Source: Gammaproteobacteria bacterium Gsub (GTDB lineage Bacteria; Pseudomonadota; Gammaproteobacteria; PS1; Pseudothioglobaceae). From it: 64,000 nt of DNA. The notes beneath the pieces are model-generated. The model did not search any database. It was not told the DNA's origin and saw nothing but the letters and a program-made list of their open reading frames with translations. The stretch spans positions 62,001-126,000 of the forward strand of contig JYIN01000010.1 of assembly GCA_002007405.1 (NCBI GenBank), in the 5' to 3' direction. The position numbers were made by a program, and so were the translations under genes. Below, piece by piece: positions 35,805 to 44,805 of the stretch; positions within the stretch are counted from its first letter, which is position 1, and every line of letters begins with the position of its first letter.

Positions 35805-36978
35805 TTTTATCCGCGTGTTGCATTCTGCCAATACGCTCCATTGCACGCAGTTCGTTGTCAATGTAATACATTTTTAACCCAGCGCGCTCCCACGGAGGAA
35901 TGCCTGCAGCCTGCAGGATTTTTTTTAATGACTGTGAATGTTTTTTTCCTGCCAATTTAACGCGCTGTCCTTCGGTACGATAACGAATAGAGAAATTTGG
36001 TAGTTTTCTAAGCTCAGCATGAAAAGGACAATTTTCTTCTATCGGTGCGTGATTATCAATAAAATACAATGCGTTTTGGTAACGGCGGATTTTATACTGA
36101 TGCCAGCTAACCAAAGGTTCACTGTCTTTTTTGGCAGACAATAGGGCAATAATTTGCTGCATTATCTTATCCGAAGGCGGAGTAAAATTTAGTGAATTGA
36201 GCCAATATCTAAGGACATTTTTAAGCCGATAAGTCTCAAGCTCAACCAAACGAGGAATATTCAGCTGATTATTACCATTATCTAGGCGTTGATTTTTAAT
36301 ATCAATCACTGCTAAGGCTTGTGTAAGTTGCAAGGCTTCTGCCTGATGTTTGGCAACCCGAGCAAGGGTTTTAGTCAAATTTTGATAGACTGTTGAGAGT
36401 TTTGGGATTATTTTTAATCTTAAAAAATTACGCCGAAAATGGGTATTGGTGTTGTTATCATCTTCAATCCATGAGAGGTTATTTTTACTGGCATAATCAA
36501 CGATGGCTGATTTTTCAATGTTTAAAAAAGGACGATAGTGGATGCCGTCTTCCAGCAGCTTTGTATGGGGCATGGCCGCTAATCCAGCAACCCCACTGCC
36601 TCTAAAAAGCTGCAATAATAAAGTCTCTGCTTGGTCGTTTTTATGGTGTGCGGTGCATAGAATTTCATCTTTTTTGAGATTGATAGATAACGCATGATAG
36701 CGTTTTTTGCGTCCATTTTCCTCAATATTAACTGTATTTTCTACGAAAATATCAATATTTTTATATTTAATATTAAGGTTTTTACAAAAATCTTGGCAAA
36801 ATTTACTCCATTCGTCGCAGTGTTTTGAGAGGTGGTGGTTACAGTGAATGGCACGCAAATTATCAGCATAATGAACATATAAATAGTGTAGTAAAACAAC
36901 AGAGTCAATGCCGCCACTAAAGGCAACAACTAACTTTTTATCCTTGAGAAAAGGGTCTTTATTCGTTAAATTTTCCAA
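35791..36978 (-). CDS. tilS: tRNA(Ile)-lysidine synthase
   Basis: A 395-aa protein read from a TTG at 36978 that overlaps accA by 20 nt; no ATG lies near the PP-loop, so this start is provisional. The PP-loop motif [16 protein letters not shown] is near residue 18 and HCNHHLS near 44. The [26 protein letters not shown] block lies near 115, and a C-terminal TilS domain covers about 320-395. It modifies C34 of tRNA-Ile2 to lysidine so it reads AUA. Confidence 0.94.
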   Translation of the reverse strand: MENLTNKDPFLKDKKLVVAFSGGIDSVVLLHYLYVHYADNLRAIHCNHHLSKHCDEWSKFCQDFCKNLNIKYKNIDIFVENTVNIEENGRKKRYHALSINLKKDEILCTAHHKNDQAETLLLQLFRGSGVAGLAAMPHTKLLEDGIHYRPFLNIEKSAIVDYASKNNLSWIEDDNNTNTHFRRNFLRLKIIPKLSTVYQNLTKTLARVAKHQAEALQLTQALAVIDIKNQRLDNGNNQLNIPRLVELETYRLKNVLRYWLNSLNFTPPSDKIMQQIIALLSAKKDSEPLVSWHQYKIRRYQNALYFIDNHAPIEENCPFHAELRKLPNFSIRYRTEGQRVKLAGKKHSQSLKKILQAAGIPPWERAGLKMYYIDNELRAMERIGRMQHADKTNKD

Positions 36979-37906
36979 AGTTTAGAAGTTTTTCTTGTCG
37001 AGCACGGAGCAGTTGTTCAATGGTTGGTTTTTTTATCGCTTGTAATTGTTGTTTTAAGGCATTTTTGAGTAATTGTTTTGCTGCATTAGGGTCGCGGTGG
37101 ATACCGCCCAGTGGCTCAGAAATAATTTCATCAATCAACCCTGCTTTTTTTAGATGGGTACTGGTGAGTTTAAGTGATTCAGCAGCAGCGCTGGCTTTGG
37201 TTGCATCTTTATACAAAATAGAGGCACAGCCTTCTGGTGAAATGACCGAATAAATACCGTATTCAAACATCATCATCACATCTGCAACCCCAATTGCCAA
37301 CGCACCGCCAGAGCCACCTTCTCCAATCACCACTGAGATAATTGGGGTTGCTAAAACGCACATTTCAAACAGATTTTTGGCAATCGCCTCAGATTGACCG
37401 CGTTCTTCTGCACCGATGCCGGGATAGGCACCTGGGGTGTCAATAAAAGTAATAATTGGTAATGAAAATTTTTCTGCCATTTTCATTAAACGCAAAGCCT
37501 TACGGTAGCCTTCAGGACGCGGCATACCAAAATTATATTTGAGTTTTTCCTTAGTAGAGCGCCCTTTTTGCTGACCGATAAATATCAATGCTTGCCCGTC
37601 CAATTTAGCAATGCCACCGATGATTGCGCAATCATCGGCATAAGTGCGGTCGCCATGCAACTCAATAAAATCATCAAATATATCAATGTAATCAAGCGTG
37701 TAGAGGCGTTGTGGGTGGCGGGCAAGTTGTGAAATTTGCCAATCGTTAAGGGATGAAAATATCTTTTTGGTTAAGGCATCGCTTTTGGTTTTTAGTGCCT
37801 CTAATTCATTAACAATACCCGCTTTGTCCTTAACATTATAAAGGGCTTGAATCTTACTTTCTAAATCAGCGATGGGCTGTTCAAAATCAAGATAATCTAA
37901 ATTCAT
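36959..37906 (-). CDS. accA: Acetyl-CoA carboxylase carboxyltransferase subunit alpha
   Basis: A 315-aa protein with the crotonase-like fold of Acc[20 protein letters not shown] at the start, [11 protein letters not shown] near residue 63, [21 protein letters not shown] near 155-176 and the oxyanion [15 protein letters not shown] near 193. It transfers carboxyl to acetyl-CoA in the first step of fatty acid synthesis together with AccD. It precedes tilS in a two-gene minus-strand operon, an order also seen in other gammaproteobacteria. Confidence 0.97.
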   Translation of the reverse strand: MNLDYLDFEQPIADLESKIQALYNVKDKAGIVNELEALKTKSDALTKKIFSSLNDWQISQLARHPQRLYTLDYIDIFDDFIELHGDRTYADDCAIIGGIAKLDGQALIFIGQQKGRSTKEKLKYNFGMPRPEGYRKALRLMKMAEKFSLPIITFIDTPGAYPGIGAEERGQSEAIAKNLFEMCVLATPIISVVIGEGGSGGALAIGVADVMMMFEYGIYSVISPEGCASILYKDATKASAAAESLKLTSTHLKKAGLIDEIISEPLGGIHRDPNAAKQLLKNALKQQLQAIKKPTIEQLLRARQEKLLNFGKFNE

Positions 37907-38017
37907 GGTTGTGTTTTATCCTTAAGTAGAGTTGGATTATAGCAGATGCGCCCTAAATTAGGCTTTGGTCTTTGTAAATAAAATACAGGCGTTGGTTTTA
38001 GAAATTTTAAAAAACAC

Positions 38018-38229
38018 TTGACACTTGAGTTTTTGTTATAGAAAATTTACGCTAGGTAAGAAAATTAGCAAAAAAAGAGGAGGAATATGGCAAGGGGCAA
38101 TACGGCGTTGGATATGCACGCTATTAACAAAATTTTATATTGGATGTGATTACCCTGCCCGCAGGTGCTTTGATGTCAATTTTATTTTTTCCTTGTCCCT
38201 GTGGGGTGCACTCGGTGTGTAACTCATGA
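38018..38229 (+). pseudogene. Frameshifted small membrane-protein gene upstream of bolA
   Basis: A strong ribosome site (AGGAGG, 38079-38084 region) precedes an ATG at 38087, which opens MARGNTALDMHAINKILYWM and then stops. Moving one base brings VITLPAGALMSILFFPCPCG into frame, a hydrophobic segment, and that frame ends with a TGA that overlaps the bolA ATG (ATGA), as a coupled upstream gene would. Restoring one base gives about 47 aa. A -35-like TTGACA lies at 38018 but its -10 is weak. It may be a decayed gene, a sequencing error, or less likely a programmed shift. The family is not recognised. Confidence 0.4.
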
Positions 38230-38453
38230 CATTAGAAGAGATTCAAGCCAAACTTGAGAGTGGCATTAAAAATGCAACAGTAACCGTAGAGGGCGATGGT
38301 TGTAATTGTTCTACTTTGGTGGTCTCAACGGCTTTTGAAGGCTTGTCTTTATTGGCACGGCAGAAAATGGTATTAGCAGTTGTGCGTGATGAAATCAACA
38401 GTGGTGAGTTACATGCACTAAGTATCAAGGCGCGAACTCCAGAAGAAAATTAA
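38226..38453 (+). CDS. BolA/IbaG family protein
   Basis: A 75-aa BolA-fold protein: ESGIKNATVTVEGDG near residue 11, the FEGLSLLARQKMVLAVVRDEI helix near 38 and the final GELHALSIKARTPEE. The short length and ending fit the IbaG (YrbA) branch, which works with monothiol glutaredoxins on iron-sulfur cluster handling. In place of a classic conserved His in the loop there is CNCSTLVV, whose cysteines could bind a cluster. The start overlaps the end of the frameshifted small gene upstream. mla genes, its usual neighbours, are absent. Confidence 0.88.
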   Translation: MTLEEIQAKLESGIKNATVTVEGDGCNCSTLVVSTAFEGLSLLARQKMVLAVVRDEINSGELHALSIKARTPEEN

Positions 38454-38711
38454 AAAAACTCTATTTTAGTGCTAAATTTGTCAGCAGAGATGTTTGGTTA
38501 AGGCTTATCAGCCATGTCAATATCAACTAGATTGCCATTTTTATCAAACATTTTCTAAATTCCCACGAAAAAATCTAATTTACTGTTTTTAAATCTTTAA
38601 CAACTAGCTTTTGATAGCTGTCTATTTTTTAATAAAATTCGCCATAGACATTAATATCAATCCAGGTTAATAGTAATAGTATTTGCGAAGGGTCTTGTTA
38701 TATATAAAAAT

Positions 38712-39341
38712 TTACCTACAATAACTTTTTTCCGTTACCATAACTGCAACCTCCACTCTAGATGATAGGTCTAGTTTTTTCAAAATAGATTTTACATGTA
38801 GCTTAACCGTGCCATCGGATATGCCCAGTTCTCGGGCAATAATCTTGTTACTATGACCGTTGGCAATTTGACATGCGACCTCTTGTTCGCGATTGGTTAG
38901 GGCATCAAAGGTGGTTTTGTTGTCGCTCAGTTCATTCTTTAATACCGTTGCCAATATATGTGTCATATCTTGTGCAACCACAATCGAACCATCAACAGCC
39001 TCATCTAGAGCGCCAACCAGTTCATCTGGATCCATGTTTTTTAATAAATATCCTTGGGCACCGTATTTTAGGCAATCGCGTAAATCACTCTCTTCAGCGC
39101 TGGTGGTTAAAATAACAATCGGGGTTTGTTCATTTTTTGTTTTGAGGGTTTTTAACACGGTGATACCAGACATGCTGGGCATGTTTAAATCTAGGAGAAT
39201 AATGTCTAATTTTAGGTTGGGTATCTCTGCCAAACCTTGTTCTGGTGAAGTTGCTGCTTGGGCATTGATTCCCCTAGACTCTAGTAAAGCTATAAGCCCA
39301 TTACGAAACAAGGTGTGGTCATCAATAATATAAACATTCAT
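38712..39341 (-). CDS. NarL/FixJ family response regulator
   Basis: A 209-aa protein with a receiver domain (DDHTLFRNGL at residue 7, phospho-acceptor Asp in IILLDLNMPSMSG near 53, TSAEE and LLKNMDPDEL) and a C-terminal LuxR-type helix-turn-helix (LTNREQEVACQIANGHSNKIIARELGISDGTVKLHVKSI near 146-190). It overlaps the upstream histidine kinase by 4 nt. NarL-type regulators commonly answer nitrate, nitrite or redox state; the actual signal here is inferred from the kinase. Confidence 0.93.
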   Translation of the reverse strand: MNVYIIDDHTLFRNGLIALLESRGINAQAATSPEQGLAEIPNLKLDIILLDLNMPSMSGITVLKTLKTKNEQTPIVILTTSAEESDLRDCLKYGAQGYLLKNMDPDELVGALDEAVDGSIVVAQDMTHILATVLKNELSDNKTTFDALTNREQEVACQIANGHSNKIIARELGISDGTVKLHVKSILKKLDLSSRVEVAVMVTEKSYCR

Positions 39342-40819
39342 GTTTTATTTTTAAATGTCACAATAACGCGCGTGCCCTCATTTATTTCTGATTCAATCTC
39401 AATTTTTGCCCCCATTCTCTCGGCGCGTTCTTGCATAATGTTCATGCCAATATTATGCCCCATTACCCCAGTATCAAGTGTATCTTTTTTAAAACCAATG
39501 CCGTCATCCTCAATCAATAGCTGACAATGCGGACCAGATACAAGGAAAATACGAACATTGTGCGCCTTAGCGTGTTTGCGAATATTAGACAGTGCTTCTT
39601 GGGTGATGCGCATTATTTGTATTTCCACTTCTGGGGAAAATTTAGCCCTGCCCTTTATTTGCAGGTAAGTAGCAATGCCCTCTTCGGCTTTAAAGCGATT
39701 TGCTAAATTAGCCAACGATACTTCAATACCTTTAGGGTCTAATGGTACCCGAAAATTATACATTAACGCCCGAAGTTCCTGATTGGCTTGGTTGATATTG
39801 GATTTTAGTCCAGTAATTTTTTCACCAGCCGCCCTTAGTGTGCCTTGTTTTAACATATCTTCTAACACACTCACTTGTAGTTTTAGACTGTAGATGGTCT
39901 GTGCTAGGGAATCGTGAATTTCTTGTGATAAAAATAGCCCTTCTTGCGACAGTGCCATGCGTTTGGTTTGGGTATCTAATCTGGCTTTATCAAGTGCAAT
40001 GGCAACATTGTTAGCAATTGATTGTAGCAATGCGCGTTCGTCAAAAGCCAATGAAGGCTCGTTATCAAAAAATAAATTAAACATCCCTAAAGTTTTTCCA
40101 TGACATTGAAGTGGAATAAAAATCGTTCCCACATTAGCCTTGGCAGCTGATTTCTCGCCCACACATTTGCAACAAGTATGTACGCTAAATTGCACTCGTA
40201 CATCTTGTGCCATTGCCACATCAAAACAAATACAATCGCTTTTTGTAATATTGGCCATTTGCCCGTGTGTATCAACCACACCGTGTTGAGTGACTAAGCG
40301 CAGTTTGCCATCACTCAGATTACGCGCCACGCCAGAAGATGCACCTGTCATATTCACAAAAATAGCCAAAAAATTTTCAAATAATGCTGTGCTTGAATGT
40401 AGGGTATTGAGTTTTGAAGAGACGCTATATAGGGTTTCTAAAGAAGCAGATTTTTTACTCAAACGCTGAATCTGTTTATTAAGAATATCTTTCATATCAT
40501 CATACAAATACTGGTTTTCATCAACGAGATGGTTAATTGCCACGGCTACTGGTTGGAAAGTACTTTTTTGCTTGTCGTTGAGGCGTGCACTTTGGTCAAT
40601 ATTGTAGTTCTTAACCCAAGTTTGCAAATCATTAAACGGCGATAAAAAATCCTTGCGAATTGATAAATACAAGCCTAAATAAAGTAATAAAATCAATAAT
40701 AATCCTGCAATATCAGCCCCATTAGCGAAGTGATAAACCCGTCTTGATTCATAAGCCAATAACAGTGACAAGGCAATGGTGGTCAGTAAATAAAAATAGA
40801 ACTTTGCTTTAATTTTCAT
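39338..40819 (-). CDS. NarX/NreB-like sensor histidine kinase with cysteine-rich GAF domain
   Basis: A 493-aa kinase. Two membrane helices near residues 8-22 and 36-52 leave almost no periplasmic domain, so it lacks the nitrate-binding P-box domain of NarX. A coiled linker leads to a GAF-like domain (about 130-280) holding Cys196-I-Cys198 and Cys216-Cys217-x-Cys219. The HisKA_3 histidine is His302 in SQEIHDSLAQTIY, and the ATPase ends with EDDGIGFKK. The five clustered cysteines could bind an iron-sulfur cluster or act as a thiol switch, sensing oxygen or redox state inside the cell. It is co-transcribed with its response regulator. Confidence 0.88.
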   Translation of the reverse strand: MKIKAKFYFYLLTTIALSLLLAYESRRVYHFANGADIAGLLLILLLYLGLYLSIRKDFLSPFNDLQTWVKNYNIDQSARLNDKQKSTFQPVAVAINHLVDENQYLYDDMKDILNKQIQRLSKKSASLETLYSVSSKLNTLHSSTALFENFLAIFVNMTGASSGVARNLSDGKLRLVTQHGVVDTHGQMANITKSDCICFDVAMAQDVRVQFSVHTCCKCVGEKSAAKANVGTIFIPLQCHGKTLGMFNLFFDNEPSLAFDERALLQSIANNVAIALDKARLDTQTKRMALSQEGLFLSQEIHDSLAQTIYSLKLQVSVLEDMLKQGTLRAAGEKITGLKSNINQANQELRALMYNFRVPLDPKGIEVSLANLANRFKAEEGIATYLQIKGRAKFSPEVEIQIMRITQEALSNIRKHAKAHNVRIFLVSGPHCQLLIEDDGIGFKKDTLDTGVMGHNIGMNIMQERAERMGAKIEIESEINEGTRVIVTFKNKT

Positions 40820-40822
40820 CTG

Positions 40823-42163
40823 CTATTTGCCAATACAAAATAGGGAAAAAATCTCACCCAACAAATCATCATTTGAAAATTCGCCGGTGATACTGCCCAA
40901 ATGTTGCCCACAATAGCGTAAATCTTGTGCCATTAAAGCAATATCAAAACTCTCTAAATGAATAAGCGCATGGTTAATATCGGCAAGTGCGTGTTTAAGT
41001 GCGGTGATATGACGCTGTCTTGCCAAACCTATATTTTCTGTGGTGTCATCCAAGCCCGCAATGTCGGCTAAGGTCTCTTTTAATAAGCCTACGCCACTGT
41101 TATGTTTGGCAGAAATTGATAATTGCAATTTCCCGCCTAAGTGTGTTTTACCAACTCTATCATCGGTGAGGTCAATTTTATTTTTAATCAACAACACGCT
41201 TTTATCATCAATGCCATCTGGTAATAGCCCTAAATCAGGAACACCGTCAACACCATCATACATAAGTAACACTACATCGGCACGCTTGATGGCAGCGTGA
41301 GCTCGTTTGATGCCTTCTTTTTCTATCAAATTATCACTTTTGTGTAATCCAGCGGTGTCAATAATATTAAGTGGCATCCCTTTTATGTGTATAGTTTCAC
41401 GCAGGACATCACGGGTTGTGCCCGCAATATCGGTTACAATCGCACTGGGTTGTTGGGTTAGGGCATTTAGCAGTGAAGATTTGCCAGCATTCGGACGCCC
41501 AGCGATGGCAATATCTAACCCTTCTCTTAAAATCGCACCTTGCTGGGCAGATTTGAGGACAGCTTTGATTTTTTGTTGGCTGTCTTGAATTTTTTTTGTT
41601 ACTTGTTCAGCATGCAAAAAATCAATTTCTTCATCAGTAAAATCAATGCTTGCCTCAACAAACACACGCAGCTCAATAATTGTTTTGGTGAGTGTATTTA
41701 TTTGTTTGGAAAATTCACCCGACAATGACTTTAGTGCCCCTCTAACGGCTTGTTGAGAGCTGGCATCAATAATATCTGCCACCGCCTCAGCTTGGACCAA
41801 ATCCATTTTACCATTGAGAAAAGCGCGCTTTGAAAATTCACCCGGCTCAGCTATTACAGCACCCAGTTTAATGGCTGATTTAATTAAAGCCTGCATCACG
41901 CTTATACCGCCATGACCTTGAAATTCAATAACATCTTCGCCAGTAAAGGAGTGTGGTGCGGGAAAAAACAGCGCAATGCCTTTGTCTATTTCAATTTTAT
42001 TTTGGTCAAAAAAAGAGCCATAATGCGCATACCGTGCCTTGGGTGCAAAACCCAGCATTTTTTTAGCAATCGTTCTAGACAGCCCCCCAGACACGCGCAT
42101 CACACCAACGCCTCCTTTACCGACACTACTGGCTAATGCACAAATTGTAGTGGTATTATTCAT
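40823..42163 (-). CDS. mnmE: tRNA modification GTPase MnmE
   Basis: A 446-aa protein with the folate-binding N-terminal domain (ICALASSVGKGGVGVMRVSG), a helical domain, an inserted G domain (GRPNAGKSSLLNAL near residue 218, DIAGTTRD, DTAGLH, NKIDL) and the terminal FCIGK whose Cys aids the reaction. With MnmG it forms the aminomethyl uridine modification at wobble U34. The gene lies between gshA (8-nt overlap) and the histidine kinase gene (3-nt gap). Confidence 0.97.
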   Translation of the reverse strand: MNNTTTICALASSVGKGGVGVMRVSGGLSRTIAKKMLGFAPKARYAHYGSFFDQNKIEIDKGIALFFPAPHSFTGEDVIEFQGHGGISVMQALIKSAIKLGAVIAEPGEFSKRAFLNGKMDLVQAEAVADIIDASSQQAVRGALKSLSGEFSKQINTLTKTIIELRVFVEASIDFTDEEIDFLHAEQVTKKIQDSQQKIKAVLKSAQQGAILREGLDIAIAGRPNAGKSSLLNALTQQPSAIVTDIAGTTRDVLRETIHIKGMPLNIIDTAGLHKSDNLIEKEGIKRAHAAIKRADVVLLMYDGVDGVPDLGLLPDGIDDKSVLLIKNKIDLTDDRVGKTHLGGKLQLSISAKHNSGVGLLKETLADIAGLDDTTENIGLARQRHITALKHALADINHALIHLESFDIALMAQDLRYCGQHLGSITGEFSNDDLLGEIFSLFCIGK

Positions 42164-43727
42164 GATTATATGTATTCTTGTTGAGAAAATATCGACCTAA
42201 AAATTCATCAAAATCCAGCTTATCATCTATTTCTATTTGTTGTTGTTTTTGGCAAGACAGTTGCGCTTGTCTGTCTAGATAATCAAAATGCGATTTATCA
42301 ATTTTTCTGTTGAGGAATGCCTTTTGGTAAAGGCTGGCAAAGGTATTCGTATAATCAAAAAACCCTTGATTTTTAGCACGCATCATCTCAAGCACTTGTG
42401 CAGAAGGGGTGCGACTTGGGTTGTCAAAGCGCTTGCCAATTTCCAAAACCTGTGTTTGATAATCCGCACCGAGCAATTGCCCACATTGTGCGATTTCTGT
42501 TATCAGTGCATTACCCCAATTTTTCAATGGGGTTGGTTTTGAGAGATTTTTTAACATCAAGTTAGGCTGCCGCCCCTCATGTGCCACTAATTGGTCGTTG
42601 TTATCAATATCAAATTGCTCGCGCGTGGCAATGGCTGGTGAATCTTTTAACAGGCAAAATAATAAAAATGCTTCTAAAAAATGCACCTGCGCTATATCAA
42701 TGCCGAGTGGCAATAATGAATTGATGTCTAACGATCTAAGTTCAATATAACTGATGCCATTATCATCTAAATTGTCTAAAGGTTTTTTATTTGGCAAAAA
42801 CAAAGGCTTGGGTCTAACTGTGGCATAATATTCATTTTCTATTTGTAAAATATTGGCGTTAAGTTGTTGATATTTATCACCTTTCTTAACGCCTATTTTT
42901 TCATATTCGGCGCAGGGCGTACTCATTCCCGCTTTTAATGAATGAATATAATGGGACAGAGAATTATAATTAGCCTTAACGCCAGCCTCATCTTCGCGCA
43001 AATTTTGATAGCCAATATCACCCATACGCAGTGAGGTAGCATAGGGCTCATATAAAGTTGAGTCGTTAAATGCAATCAAAGAATGTTGATGATAACCCTT
43101 GAGAAAAGATTTACAAACGGCAGGTGAAGCGCCAAATAAATAAGGGATCATCCAGCCATAACGCACCACATTGCGTGTTAAGCCCATATAGCAACTATTA
43201 GTGAAATTTACAAGCGTCTTATTTGACGCCATTAACAAATGATATTGTCCAAAGAAATTTTGAGAAAACGAATAATTAAAATGAATCCCAGCGATGGTTT
43301 GCATTACACTACCATAACGATAAGCCAGCCCACGCCTATAGACGGTTTTCATCATACCTAGATTAGACGAACCATATTGAGCAATGGGAATATAAGTCTC
43401 CCCACGAATCACACAAGGCATGCTCGCTGGCCAAAAATTCTGATCTTTTGGCAGGTGATGATATAAATATTGCTGAGTATTGGATAAAAATAACAACATC
43501 TCATCAGCGCTGTGCATCGGCGGGGTTACCATCTCAATCAATGATTCGGAAAAATCAGTCGTAATGTTTTCATGGGTTAAGGCACAACCAAAGGCGCGTG
43601 GGTGTGGCGCTTGGGAAAGCCCACCTTTTCGTGATACCCTTAATCCCTCTTTTTCAATGCCCATTAAATTATCTTTGAGTAGCCCTTTATATTGCGCTAA
43701 TCTGTGAATTTTATCTGCTAGATTCAA
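42156..43727 (-). CDS. gshA: Glutamate-cysteine ligase
   Basis: A 523-aa proteobacterial GshA, read from a TTG start. GIEKEGLRVSRKG near residue 23 and the TDFSESLIEMVTPP block near 57 match the Escherichia-type enzyme, as do ISYIELRSLDINSLLPLGI near 325-345 and ARAMSPS-like TPSAQVLEMM near 460. It joins glutamate and cysteine in the first step of glutathione synthesis. gshB is not in this window. The start is uncertain because no ATG suits; the codon falls 14 nt inside the divergent gap before the mutT gene. Confidence 0.95.
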   Translation of the reverse strand: MNLADKIHRLAQYKGLLKDNLMGIEKEGLRVSRKGGLSQAPHPRAFGCALTHENITTDFSESLIEMVTPPMHSADEMLLFLSNTQQYLYHHLPKDQNFWPASMPCVIRGETYIPIAQYGSSNLGMMKTVYRRGLAYRYGSVMQTIAGIHFNYSFSQNFFGQYHLLMASNKTLVNFTNSCYMGLTRNVVRYGWMIPYLFGASPAVCKSFLKGYHQHSLIAFNDSTLYEPYATSLRMGDIGYQNLREDEAGVKANYNSLSHYIHSLKAGMSTPCAEYEKIGVKKGDKYQQLNANILQIENEYYATVRPKPLFLPNKKPLDNLDDNGISYIELRSLDINSLLPLGIDIAQVHFLEAFLLFCLLKDSPAIATREQFDIDNNDQLVAHEGRQPNLMLKNLSKPTPLKNWGNALITEIAQCGQLLGADYQTQVLEIGKRFDNPSRTPSAQVLEMMRAKNQGFFDYTNTFASLYQKAFLNRKIDKSHFDYLDRQAQLSCQKQQQIEIDDKLDFDEFLGRYFLNKNTYNHE

Positions 43728-43777
43728 TACCTTATCTATAATGCTAAAATATTGCTATTTTACCACTTCAAATATTA

Positions 43778-44701
43778 ATGCAAATAATCAAGGCTGTTGT
43801 TGGCGTTTTACGCAACGACAAAGATCAATTGTTGATTTCCAAACGCCAAAAATATCAATTCAAAGGTGGTTATTGGGAATTGCCCGGTGGCAAAATAAAG
43901 ATTGGCGAATCTGGCGAGCAAGCCATTGTTCGTGAATTAGGTGAAGAGCTTGGCATTGTGGTTAATTCCCTCAGCCTACGGCAAACCATGCAACACACAT
44001 ACAGTGATAGAAAAATCAAACTCAACATTTACAACATTAATCGTTATCAAAATGCGCCCCAAGGAGTAGAAGGGCAACAGATCGCTTGGGTGAGGCTACA
44101 AGATTTGTATAACTATCCACTATTACCTACCATGCGGGCATTTATTAACGGTGCTGTATTGCCAAATAAATATTGGATTACCCCTGCTACAAATCACCAA
44201 AGCAGTACTTGGCAGGCTAAATTTGAGGAAAAAATCACTCAAGGCATTGAACTCATACAATTGCGCAGCAAAGTTCCATTAGATACTACATTTATCAAAG
44301 AACTTAATGACAAATGCGAGCGACATAATCTAAAATTGTTGCTCAATACTCCCGACAAAACTTTTAAAGAGCCTTATTGCGCGGGCTGGCATATCACCAC
44401 CAATGAAATGTTAAAACTCAAGAAAAGACCTATTACCAAGGGAAAATTACTCGGTGCCTCAACCCATAACCTTAATGAGGCATTAGTTGCACAGGTAATG
44501 GGTGCTGATTTTGTTGTTATTTCCCCTGTCCAGACCACTTCAACCCACCCCAATATCATTCCATTAGGTTGGGAAGCAGCACAAAAGGTGGTTGATAAAC
44601 TCAATATCCCAACTTATTTTCTAGGCGGTATGCGCCTTGAAGATTTGCCTAAAACATTACAACTTGGCGCTCAAGGTATTGCTGGTGTTAGTGCTTTTTA
44701 A
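43778..44701 (+). CDS. MutT nudix hydrolase fused to a thiamine phosphate synthase (TenI-like) domain
   Basis: A 307-aa protein. The N-terminal nudix domain (1-125) carries the full box: G38, E44, R52-E53-L-G-E56-E57-x-G59. A linker leads to a TIM-barrel of the TMP synthase/TenI family (about 135-307) with ELIQLRSKVPLD, LLLNTPD, LGASTHN, DFVVISPVQTT and FLGGMRLEDL. The nudix half should remove 8-oxo-dGTP. The C-terminal half may make or handle a thiazole-derived phosphate but lacks a neighbour of the thiamine pathway. This fusion is known in proteobacteria. The gene is divergent from gshA. Confidence 0.9.
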   Translation: MQIIKAVVGVLRNDKDQLLISKRQKYQFKGGYWELPGGKIKIGESGEQAIVRELGEELGIVVNSLSLRQTMQHTYSDRKIKLNIYNINRYQNAPQGVEGQQIAWVRLQDLYNYPLLPTMRAFINGAVLPNKYWITPATNHQSSTWQAKFEEKITQGIELIQLRSKVPLDTTFIKELNDKCERHNLKLLLNTPDKTFKEPYCAGWHITTNEMLKLKKRPITKGKLLGASTHNLNEALVAQVMGADFVVISPVQTTSTHPNIIPLGWEAAQKVVDKLNIPTYFLGGMRLEDLPKTLQLGAQGIAGVSAF

Positions 44702-44805
44702 AGTTTGAGCCACAACACCTCCCGTAACAAGCTTTGTCTATTGTTAAAACACTGTCAAGAAAATCCTGTCAAAGTCAAAAAACCTTTGTTTGCTAATGAG
44801 GGGTT

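Noticed and set aside
38025-38222. A 65-codon frame before bolA
   Set aside because: It starts at a TTG within a promoter-like region and has random composition; the ATG at 38087 with AGGAGG in another frame is more credible.
38454-38711. Short minus-strand frame starting MFDKNGNLVDIDMADKP in the bolA-narL gap
   Set aside because: Only 17 codons with no ribosome site or conserved partner; the gap is reported as having no supported gene.
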